Notes under the pieces: model-generated
The model's database searches: none
What the model was told of the DNA's origin: nothing
What the model saw: the letters and a program-made list of their open reading frames with translations, nothing else
Part shown: piece by piece, positions 26,069 to 38,000 of the stretch
How the letters are laid out: each line of letters opens with the position of its first letter
How positions within the stretch are numbered: position 1 is the stretch's first letter
Made by a program: the position numbers and the translations under genes
From: Pandoraea sp. PE-S2T-3
GTDB taxonomy: Bacteria > Pseudomonadota > Gammaproteobacteria > Burkholderiales > Burkholderiaceae
Direction of reading: 5' to 3'
Length of the DNA: 64,000 bases
NCBI RefSeq assembly: GCF_002179965.1
Contig: NZ_NGUQ01000018.1
Span: 186,001 to 250,000 of the forward strand

Positions 26069-29000
26069 TTACCGGTCCTGCCGCAACGCCAGACGTTCCG
26101 CATCGCTAAGACGTGACCACAGTGCCTGATCGACCTTCTCCCCCAGCCCCACGATCTGCACCGGGTTGGACGCGTTGTAGCCGGTAGTCGTGGATGACAG
26201 CGACGAGCGCAACGGTGCCGCTCTGCCCGTCTCCCCGGGCGCCGGTTCACTGCCCTGCCCCAACGTGCGCACCGTGAAGATCGACGGCTGTGACTGACGT
26301 GCGGCATTACGCTCACGCTGCACGGCGTCCTGTGCCGCAGCGGCCGCCTGCGATGCGCTCGCGCTGGCATTGGTCAGCGCGGCAACGTTCACGCCAGCGA
26401 CAACCGGCAATCCCGCCGACTTGCCCTGCACCTGAATGTTTGCGGCATTTACCACTTGCAGCGCCACCAGGTTCAGACTGCCCGACACACGAATACCCGC
26501 CTCGCCGGCATCGATCGTCCCCAACGGTGCCAGCAGATCGACGTCGCCTGCCTTCACTTCGGGAATCGGATTGAGCGTGGCGATCCCGGCACCGGTACTC
26601 GGCACCTGCGGCGATAGCTTGACGTTGCCCCATTGGTCGTATTCGCGCTTGGGCGGCGTGTACACCACGGTGGACTTCGAGCCCCGACCGGCGTTGATGT
26701 CGCCTTCCGACGACCATCCCAGAATGTCGCCGCCAAACGTCGTCATGATGCGGCTCTGCCCCAGCAAAATGCTGCCGTGCGAGAACATCTCGATGTTGCC
26801 GCCCCCTTGCGTCAACACCCCCGATTGCGCAGGCGGTGCCGCACCTTCAATGCCAACCACCATTCGGCCACCCGGCGTCAGCATCTGAATATCGCCGCCG
26901 AAATTGGTTCGGACGAAACCACTGCGCGGCGCATATTCATACCGCCGGTTGAGTTCGTCATACGTGGTGCGCAGCCCCCGGAACATCACGATATCGCCGG
27001 CGTACGTCACCGGGTTGCCATCGGCATCGATCTCGGGTGCAAGTGCGGCAATCGCATTGCGGCTGCGCAGGAAGCTACCGTAGCGCGGGCTCGCCGGATC
27101 GTTGTACTCGCGACCGCCGGCCTTCAACTCCGCAAAATAGACGTTGCGGGCAAAGACACGCTGCTGCGCCACCGGCAACGCGAAATAGAAGGCACGCGCT
27201 TCTTCTGCCGTTCCCGAGAATCCGTAACGTTCGCCAAGCCATGTCACGAGTTCGGTTTCGTACGTCTTGACGACCTTGCCCGCCTGATCGGCCAGCGGTA
27301 CGCCGGTACGCGCCAGATTCGTCGCGTCCAGATAGGGTTTGACGAACTGGCGGTAATCCAGTCCCTTCGCCCCCACGCCCGCCTGCATGGCGATGCCCGC
27401 CCCGGGGCGCGTGTCGCTCGACACCACCGGCCCCAGACTCGTAACCCCCGCACGATCCTCCATCAGAATATTGCGACCGGCACTGATATCCAAGGTGCCG
27501 GGGCCGGCCACGTTGAACGTGCTGTACAGAATGTCGCGACCGGCGGACACAACCGAAACATCGGACGCATTGCTGTGCACGAACAAGTTGCCCGTGCCGG
27601 TGTAGCCGAACTCGGCATTCCCGATTCCCGCACCGTCCTCGAGCACCAGACTCCCGCTTCTTACGATGTCGCGCCCTGCCCGCATGGCGACCGGCCCGCC
27701 TTCGTACCATGTGCGGCCGAGTCTCGGGTCTTTTTCGAAGAAGTTTCCTTTGCCGGTGAATTTCAGGACACGTCCGGTGTTCACGCCGACGAGATCACCC
27801 TCCACCGCGTAAAAGAGCGACGTTGACGCGCCCGTATTCGGCAACCCTGCCGCAGAGTTTGCACCGAAGACAAACATCGGGAACGTCGAGCCGTTCGCGC
27901 GATTACCGTCCCCCGCATAGTTGCGGGCGTCCGCCGTCGACGCGTATGACCCCCCAATGGGGTACATCCATGCGAGATACGCAGGCCGTTGCGGTGTCGG
28001 CATCGTGCTCGTCGGCGCGCTCGACGGGCTGACCGTGAACACCCCTGCGAAAATCGAATCGGCTGCGAGAAATTGCAACTCACCGCCCGACGCCGACGGC
28101 GCAAGCAGCAGGGGCATGGGGGAGACGCTGCTGTCAGCTTGGTAGAAACGAACCGCCTGGCCGTAGTACAGGCTGCCACTCGGCGCAACCGCCCGCAGAA
28201 TCGATGGGTACACGATCCCCTCGTCGGTGACGGTGCCGACCATGCTCGTCAAGGGTGTGAGATTTCCCCCGGCGGACACCATATCGATGGCGGTGCGATT
28301 CGTCCACAAGGTGAACCAGCTCCAGCCATAACCATTGATGGCGGATTTGCTCACGTAGGGCGAATAAAACTCCAACGGCAAGCGGCCCGGGTCCGCGACG
28401 TCCTGCGTGACCTGATCCGCCAACGAGTACAGGCTAAAGGTGGCGTCCCCCGGCACGAGTGTGAACCCGCCCCGCGCAATGCCTCGCGTCGACCGGAAAG
28501 CATCGAAGGCGCGCGTTTCATTCGGCGTATGTTGGGTGGACGTGCTCCCGTAGGTCAGATCGATCGCGCCGATCGCCGCGGCCTTGATCTCCGTATGACC
28601 TCGCAGATTGGTGACCACGCCGTTTGCGTGATTGAGGGCGCTCACACCGATCGGATTGATCGCGCCGCTCACACGCACGTCGAGATCGCCGCCGCCGGTC
28701 AAGGAGATGCTGCCATCCGGCGCGACGCGCCCGGTGCCCCCGACGGCCAGCGCAAGCCCCTGCGGACGCGCGTTCACGTTGATGTCATACCGGCTGCCCA
28801 CGAGCCTTGCCAACTGACCTGCGTCGCCGTCGACCTGCGCCGTGAGATTGCCGCCGCCCAGCGTTCCGAAGCCGGTAAAGCCGACCAGACGCGTGACACC
28901 GTTCCCCAACCCACTGACAAAACTACCGAAGTTGATCCACCATGCCGTAGGCTGCGCCGGTGCACCGATATCGACATCGGCACTGCCCTGACGCCAGAGC

Positions 29001-32000
29001 CACGTGCCGACATTGGCGCTGTCATAGCCAGCATCCTCCGGCAGCGGTCGCGTGGAGCTCGCCCCGCTCGGTTGCAGCAACGATCCCGTCAGGTTCCCCC
29101 CGACGCGCAGCAACAGATTGCCGCCCTGATCGGGATACCACGCGCGATACAAGCTCTCCTCGCCGCCGTTCACGAACGGCTCATTGTTGCCTGCCACTTC
29201 GCTGAGCACCTTGCCCAACGAATTTTTCCCGCGCGGCTGATTGAACGGGTCCCCCGGATGCGTGGCGCTCGACGACGTGCCTGCGGTATAGACGCCGAAC
29301 AGCGAGTCCATGCGCATATTGCCGCCGCTGAGCAGTTCCAGATCGCCCGTGCCCGTGCGCAAAACGCTAAAGCGTTGGTTCGTCGGAGAGTAGGCATAGG
29401 TCATGCCCGGGGTCGTACACCATGTCGGGTTGTCCTCGCACAAGGTTGGCCAATTCAAGCCCACGGTATCCACCACGTCACCCGCGCGAACGCTCGGGTC
29501 GGCAAATTCGTCCGCACCTTGTTGGGTCCAGGTGTAGCTCACCTTCACCTGACAGTTTTCCGAATCGTTCTTACAAAACTCTTCGGCCGTCATGTCGACG
29601 CCAATGCTCTTGAGAAAATCATCTTCGATCTTCTCCCCCGCCACAATGCCGTCGATGCCGAGGTCTGCGGCGGCTTGCGTCCAGTATCCGACCCCCTTGG
29701 GCGGAATACCCCGGCCATACATGCCGTAGTGACTGTCCGCCAGTCGCAGATCGCCATGCGGCGGGCGCGCTTGCACAATGCGGCTGTCGGCGGCGTCGGT
29801 GTCGGCCCCCGCCACCAGTCGCATCGACCATGACTGCGACCCCTCCGGCAGCATTTGCGCGAGCGCCCACACCTTGCCCTGACGTCCGCCAATCTCCGGG
29901 CGCAACGCCACCGAGTCGGCATCCCCCGGCAGTTTGACGTCGGTTCCCGACGGAATGATCGCACCGGCAGCAAGCGCTTTGGCGCCGTTAAGCGATACGA
30001 AGTTTCGCGTCAGGGTCCCCTCTCCCGGGTCCGGCATACCGGGCAACGGTATGCCTTTCGGCCAGGTCATCGCGCTGACGCTCACGCCAGAGGTGAACAC
30101 CGACCCTGCGTCGAGACGCGCGTTCGCGGCGATGGTGACCGTCGTCTTCAGCACGGTGCCCGCCGCGTAAAGCACGTTGCCGGCGCTGTCGCGTATGGCG
30201 GCTGCGAGCACCGTCCCGGCGGGCAACACCAACGGCTCGGCGAGCGTGACCGATACCGGCACGCGCACCCCTGCCGGGATAACGAAGCCTCTGATCGGCA
30301 CGTCGTAATTGAGAATAGAACCGACGGGGAAGGCCGTGCCGTCGGCCAGCGTCACACCCACGCCCGGCACCACAATGTCGTCGCCGCCGAAGTTGATCCC
30401 CTTCAACAGCATCCAGCCCGAGTCGTCCTTGGTGACCGGCGGCGGCGAGAAGCCGTCGTTGATGCTGCCGAAAATGTCGAGATTGCCGCCGGCGCGCACG
30501 GTCAGCATGCCCACCTCGCCAGAGCCATAGACACCGGTCTTCGCCGACAGCGGATTCAGGCTCGCATAGCGGTAGCCGGACAAATCCACGTCGCCACGAA
30601 CGACCATGTCGCCGTCGGCGGTCTTGCTGACGACTTCAACGCCGGGACGCAAATGCAAGACGTTGAGGTAGTTGGCGTTGTTCAACCCCGCCATCTTCGC
30701 GTTCAGCAGATTGCCGTTGGCCAGCGCATGGTCGATGAATTGCGTGCTGTCGGCGTGTTTGGCGTCGAGGTAGGCCTGATCGATCACCTGATACGGGCGG
30801 CCACCCGCCGCCAGTTCCAGCGCCGGTTTGCCATTGACGTCCAGCACCACATTGCCGTTAGCGTCCTTGACGGTTGCATAAGGCGCATCGGTGTAACGCT
30901 GCATGCCATTCAGGGCAATCGACTTCGCGCCGCGAATCGTCACGCCGCCACGCGCATCGATGGCGATGTCGCCATACGTGGGGGCGTCGGCATCGTCGAC
31001 ACGGCCCTGACTGCCCACGCGCGGTGCATTCAGCGTCAGGGTGCCGCGCGACACCCCATCGTTCTGCCCCGGCCCCGTACCCGACGCCGCCCCGGTGCCG
31101 TGACGCAGATCGATCTGCGCACCGCCCGCCATCGTCAGCGTGCCGTCACCCGAGCTCAGTTCGACGATGGCCCGGTTCGGGCTGTCGATGATCTTGCCGT
31201 AGCTGTCCACACGCAACAGCGTGCCGTGCGCGTCAAGGACGGCACCGTCGGTCAACGTCAGCCCATTTTTTGCGGCCAGACGGATGGTGCCGACAGCGTC
31301 TCCGCTCGCATCGATTCTTCCTGCCACCGTCAGGCGGCCATTGTCGACAGACACGTTGACTTCGCCCGCCTTGACCTCGTTACCGATCGTCAGATCGCCG
31401 CGTTTGAGCTGGAAGCTGCGACCACCCAATACGCCTGCCTCGTTTAGACGCGTGTTGAGTGCCGCGAACTGGGTATCCAGAGAACCCGCACCCAGCGATT
31501 GCGCACGGACTTCCATCCGGGCGGACTTGAACGGCACGAGCGTGCCGCTCGCGTCGTAATAGCCGCTGCTCTTGCCCAGAATCCTGCCTTGCAAGTCCAC
31601 CTGCCCCGCCGCCGCATCGAGGGCCACCGCCTTGAGCGTGCCTGCGCTGCTGTTGACGGCGGAGATGTCGATCGTCGACGCCGCTGACTGGAAAATGTTG
31701 CCGCCACGGCTTTCCAGCACGACGTCGCCGCCCCACGTGTATTTGTCGACGTCGAAGAAGCTTCGCTTGCGTCCTGCCAGATCGATCTGCGCGCTGTCGG
31801 CCAGCGTCAGGTCCTTGTCGGCAATCAGCGTGAGCTTGCCGCTCGGTAACACCACGGCGGTGGCCACACGCAAGGTGTCGCCGTGCAGTGTCAGATCCGC
31901 GCCAAGGGCATCGATATCGCGGGAGCGGTCGACGGGCGTTGCGCCCGCCGGCGCCGCGACGGAAATCGCACCGCCCGCCGTGATTCGGCTGGACGAACCC

Positions 32001-35000
32001 GCGGCCCCCGTCATCAAGGGCGTCGTCAGGTTCAGGTTGCCGCCTTGATATTGGAACCCGTTGTAGGTGTCGTAAGCGCCTTGCGACTGGTACACCGACA
32101 GGCTGCCCCGGTGGTTCGACGTGATGCGCTCGCTAGCCTTGATGTTGACGTTCGCGAAGCCCAGCGCCAGCCGCTCGTACGAGGTCACACTGCTCGGCTG
32201 AGCGAACGGGCTGAAGCCGAATTCGAAGCGATCCGTCTCCAGATTCAGCGTCCCGGCCCCCGTGCCTGCGCCGCCGGCAATCACCGTGCCGGGCGTGTTC
32301 GACGTGCCGCCCCAGACGAGATTCGCCGTGCGAATTGTCGCGACGCTTGCGCTGTCGCCTTGCCCATACATGGCCGGGGTCGTCAGCACCAGACGGCTCA
32401 GCGACGACTTGCCGGTGGCCTTGTCATAGGTATCGAGTACCGAGTCGCCATAGAAATTGATGCTGTTTGCGGCGCTCAGCGTGAGCGTTTCCAGCGCGGG
32501 GGCGCCTGTCGACGTGTCACCGTGCAGCAAACGATCCAGCACGCGCTGGTTCATCGCCAGCCCCGCCGCAGCGGTGCCGTTTGCCTGCGCCGCTGCGAGC
32601 GCCTGCGTGGACCCGATGTTGATCGCGCCCACGGCCAGCGTCAGATTGCGCGTGCCGTAGCGCACCGCGTCGTCAATGGTGAATGTCCCGGTGGTCGACG
32701 CGGCCAGCGTGCCTTCTGAATAGAGCGTTGTCGTGCCGACACATTCGCCGGTGGGACACACACCGATCTCCAGTGCGCCACGCGCGCTACTGGTCGACGG
32801 CAAGATGTTGAGCAGCCCGTTGGACGCGGCAAGCACATAGCGGTCCGATTTATAGACGAAGCCGTCGGCGGCGTCGTAAGCGACCTTGCCACGGCCGAGC
32901 GTATTGATACTCGCGCCCTGCTCCACCCGGATCAGGCCGCCGGGTGCCGTCGGGTCGGAGGATTCCGATGCCACCAGGAAAACTTCCGGTGCCGAAAGCG
33001 TGGTGCCGCTGCGCAGGTAGATCTCCAGCGGCGTATTTTCACCGAACGTCACATAGTTGCCGCCTTGCCCGTAGGTCGTCGTTGTCATGCCCCCGATGAC
33101 CATGCGGGCTGCGCCGATATTGTTCAGGCTGTCTGCCCGCAGCGTGACGCCAGCAAACCCGGCGGTGGCCTGCGCAGCGACAATTTCGATCGCCTGCTTT
33201 TGACCCACGTTAGGCACGACAACGGATACCGTCCCCCCGTAGCCCCCCGCTGCGGGTGCAAAGCGACCGATGCCGTCGAACCGGAAGGCATCCGCCCCCG
33301 CCCCTTGCTGCAACGTCAGTTGAAGCGTCTTCGCGTCGGCCGGTAATCCGGGACGTGGAATCCCTCGACGAGCGGCATCCGCCAGCGAAAATGCGGTGAA
33401 TCCGGTTTCGTTGTACTGAGAATAGGTCCGCAGGACCTTTGCAGGCGTGAGAATGATCTGGCTGGCGAGGCTGTCGTGCGTACCGGTGCCTGCGACCGAC
33501 AGCGTGCCGGACGCCGACCACGATCCATTACGCATTGCCAGCGCCGCCCCGCCTGCGCCCTGTCCCGCGCGTGCGTTGATCTCCACCCGGAATGCGCCCG
33601 GCAGCAGCGCATACGTCGAGGGCATCAGCGTGTAAGTGCCTGCCGGAAGTCCGGGCACCCCCGCGCCAATGGTGATCTGACGGCCGATGGCCGGATCGGC
33701 GGCACCGCCGCCCGACGACGGCGCGTAGCCACTTTGTGTGCCGGGAACAATCGCGTAAACCGGATTGGTCTTCAGGTCCGGCAACGTCAGTCCGCCGTTC
33801 GGCCCCACTTGCACCAGCGGATAAAAGCGAGCGTCCGTGGACCCTCCTCGCCCGGAGACGAAGCCTGCCCCCGTCAGTTCCCCGCCACCGGAAAGGTCCA
33901 GCACTGCGCCGCTATCGACAGTGATCGACTTCCCGCCCAGCACCATACCCCGCACGAGGTTGCCGCGGAAGTCAGACCCGCCCACACCGTCTGGCGTGAC
34001 GTCTTTGCCGTTGTACTGCCAGCTTTGCCCATCGGTCGTGCCGCCGTACGGCATGACAAGCCCGGCACCGCTCACGGAACTCACGCTCCCGGGGAGCAGG
34101 TGAACGTTCAGCGTGACCTCATCTTTGAAGCCGGTTGCGCCTATCCGAAGGCGTCCAAGCGGCGCGCGAACGATCCCGCCCTGTTCGATATTCGCTGCCA
34201 GCAGCGAAAGGGTGCCGAACACCGAGAAAGGGACATCGGGGATGGTATCGGTCGTGCGTGCAATGGTCAGCGTGCGTTTCGGGTCGTACCCGCTCGCAAT
34301 GCTTCCCGCGATAACGGCAGCCCCTGCGTTCGTATCCGGGTACAGCTGTGCCGCGCGCAGCGTAATGTCGCCGGGGCCGACCAGTGACGTGGCAGGGGCT
34401 TGCCCGTCCCATCCGTCGACCGTCGCCATGAAGCGCAGGTCTCCACGACTGGTCAATTCGATGAGATCGGCATTGAACATCGTATTCCCGCGCACGTCGA
34501 TCAGATTGGCGAGCGCATCCATTTTGGCGATGACCGGACGGACCTGTGGCGTCGTTGTGCCGGGGGTGACATAGCCGTCCCGGCCGCCCGGACGTTGCAT
34601 GGCCAGACGAAGGTACGAGGATTCAAGATGCACGTTCGGCGAACCGGTGGAACCCGCCACCGTGGTGATCCCCCCGTAGAACTGAAGATTCTGGTTGACC
34701 TTGAGCGACACGTCACCGGCAACGGCTGTCGATGCGAACAAAGAGAGATTGTCGAAGCCGCCCGCGTTGATCTGGGCAACGGACAAACGGCCATAGCCGT
34801 ACGTCAATGCCGCAGCCGCCTGCGCGGGCGTCTGGATCGTGCGCAACGGGCTGGCGCTCTGCGTCTGTTCAAGAATCAGCTCGCGTGTTTTCAAGACACG
34901 TTGAGTGGCGTCGTTCTTCCGATACATCGCGGTGATTTGCGCCACCGACAGGGTGCCGCCGGCCGCATTGCCGCCCCCCGATGCGGCCTTGAAAGCGCCG

Positions 35001-38000
35001 TCCAGATAAAGACCGCTGTCGGATGCCAGCGAGATGCTGCCGCCATTCGATGCGACGAGTCGGTTCCCTTGCGCGTCGACATTGAGGGTTGCCTGCGCAC
35101 CCGACGCATCGAGCAATGCGCCATCACGCACGACGATGAACAGGTCCGAGCCCGTCGCGGTGCCGTTGACGTGATTGATATCGCCACCGATGACGATGTT
35201 GCCGCCGTTGCGCACGAAGCCGTAGGGATTGCCGCGCGCGTCGAGCGCCGTGGCCGCGCGGGCTGCGACGTCAAGCACCGCGTTCTCGCCGATCCAGATC
35301 GAGCGGCCGTGCCCGATCGCATTCACGATCTCGGCGACCAGCCCGTTTTCCTTCATGTCGCCCAGCGTGATATTGCCGCCCCAGGCGTTGAGGGTGCCAT
35401 CGATGGTCATCTGACCGGCGCTGTTCAGCGTGATCGATTGGCCCGGATCGACACTGACGACGGCCCCCTTGCCGATCGTCAATTGCGATGCCGCCATGTC
35501 CGCTGCCGTGGACAGGTAGTTACCCGTCTGGAGCATCAGACTCGCGCCCTTGCGCTGGGTCAGTTTCGCCTTGGCGGCATCGGCCTGATACAACGGCGGC
35601 GTCCAGACGGTGAACATGTCACGCAGGTCGCCGGTCGTCAGATCGCGGGTTTCATCGGCGCGACGATAGACCGGCATGGTGACGTCGATGTACGCGCCGT
35701 CGTTGACCGCCACGCCCGATGCCCCCGTGACGCGGTAGCTGGAGAATCCTTTATTGAAGAATCCGCCCTCCCACGCCAACGTGCCGGGTTCCGGCGCGGC
35801 CGATGTGTCGCCGATGACGATCTTGCGCGACTGAACGTCCAGCGTGCCGCCGCCGCTAAAGCCATAGGCACGAATCGCAGCGTTCGAATCAAGGGCTAGC
35901 GTTGCACCGTTGCCCACGGCCGCCAACGTCACGTCGCCGCCGCGTCCGCCCTGCAACTTCCCGTCGCTCATGACCACCAAACCGGAGGACACGTCGACGA
36001 GGCTGCCACGCGCGAGCGCCAGATTGCCGCTACCGCGAATGGAGACACTGCCACCGTCGCGATACGGCAGACCATCGACGCCATCGGGGGACGTCAACAA
36101 GTTGCGCCACAAGCCGCTCGCGTCGAGTTTCACCCCCTCGGCAATGGCTACGTTCCCGATGGACGATGCCGCATTGGCGACCGTATCGGCGAGGCCGTTC
36201 TGGCCCATCTGATTCAGCAGGCTGCCAATCTGGATACGCCCGCCATGCGCCGTCACATCGGCATTCACGGCAATATCGTTGCCGAACAGCGTGAGCGTGC
36301 CGCCCGAGGCCACCTGAAGCGCGCTGCCCACCTCGATCTTGTCCTTGGCTGCCACACGGATCGCACCGAGGGAAAAGCCGTTGAGCAACGACGTGTCGAG
36401 TACCAGCCCGCCCTGACGATCGGCAGGCAGTGCCGTCGTGAGATCCAGCCCCGCCGCAATCTTCGCCTGCGCCTCACGCAGGTCGACCTGACGCATCACC
36501 GCGCTCAGGTTGTCGTACAGCAGCCCGCTCGTCTTGTCATACATCGGCTGGATTTGGCCGACGATCAGTTGACCGCGACGGGCGGCAGCGTTCTGCGACT
36601 GGTTGTACGAATCGAGGTCCGGTGCCGGCGCTTGCGTCTGGCGCGCGCCCTGAAACACATCGCCCACGATGCCGCCTTCGAGCACGGCACCTTGGGTCGA
36701 AATCACGAGACGGCCGGCATCGCGGCCAACCGTGTAACCATTTTCCAGCCGCGTGGTCGATCCGATGAACGGCGTGGCGTAATACTGCGTCGCCTTGTCG
36801 CCCCACCGCGCGTGAGTGTCCTCGAAACCCTTGTATACGCCCGTGTATAGCAAGTCGCCGGGGGCCGACGATACCTCGTAGAGACGTCCGTCAGCGCCCT
36901 TGAGCCACGTCTGGTTCAGGGTGCCCGTCTGCACATTGAACGTGCCGCCCGACAGGTTGATCTTCGAGCCGGCTTGTGTGACGACGTCTTTGCCGCTGAA
37001 GGTCAGCGAGCCGCCCTGCGCCATCCACTCGCCGACCGTATGACCTTGTGTGCCGAGATAGCCGCCGACCTCCAGCAAGCCGCCACCGGTGTACCACCGG
37101 TCGCTGTCGTAGCCGTTCGTGCCCTTCGGGACAAACACGACTTTGCGCCGGTCGATCCACACGTCATTGCTGTTGAGCAGCAGGTTGTCGCGATTGCCCG
37201 GCGCGTCGCGTTGCTCGTTGCCCTGCACGTTGACCTTGACGTTGTTGCTCTCCATCGACAGATTGACGCCGACGGCACCCGAAACATCGAGTTGCGCACG
37301 GTCGCGCACGAGACTGCGTGTCGCGGCGTTGACGACAATCTGCCCGCCAGTCGCAAGCGTCAACGAATCCGGCAGAAAGTCGACGGTCCCGGAACTCGTG
37401 ATTTCAACGCGCGACTGATCGCGACGGTCATTCACCGGGTTGATGTCGTACGCGCTGTCGACGGGCGGTCCGAGCAGGGAACTGCGCTGGCTGTTCAACG
37501 CGCTGCCATTGCCTTCGATGACGATGGCGCTCGTTGCGCCGGGGCCAAGGGCTACCTTGCCGTCTGCGCCGAGGGCCACGAAATGCAGCGCACCGCGCGT
37601 GTTCACCGTCGTCGTGGCGATGGCAACGGCGTTTTGCTGTACGTCACGCCCAACGAGCGATACGTCGCCCTCCCGCGCCACGATCAGCCCGGTATTGCGA
37701 ACCAGCCCCGACGCGCTATTCGCATCGAACTGCGGCGTGACCATGTTGCCACGCGTCGTCAACGTGGGATCGCTGTCGGTGCCGACACCCCGCCGGATGA
37801 TGAAGCTGTCGCCGGCCGCCATGGCGGTCTGCCCTCGGGGTGTGGCAATACTGCCCGCGTTGTGGACTTCCTGCCCGAGCAGCAGCACGTAACCGCCCCC
37901 GTCCGTCGACGCGTTCGGTGCGCGCGTGCCGATCTGTGCGCCCGCCTGCACCTGCACCTTGCCTGCGGCCCCCGTGAAGGTGGGCGTGTTCGTGCCAGTG

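Noticed and set aside
26069-27000. CdiA-like toxin C-terminus of the giant adhesin with a downstream immunity gene
   Set aside because: The C-terminus ends in a short Ala/Gln-rich tail without a VENN-type junction or toxin domain, and the nearby immunity-like genes run in the opposite direction.
27989-29833. A 614-residue open frame opposite the adhesin gene, and similar long antisense frames at 29855-31447, 34400-35899 and 36974-38554
   Set aside because: They are mirror frames of a GC-rich, codon-biased gene: Arg/His/Ala-rich translations without any domain.
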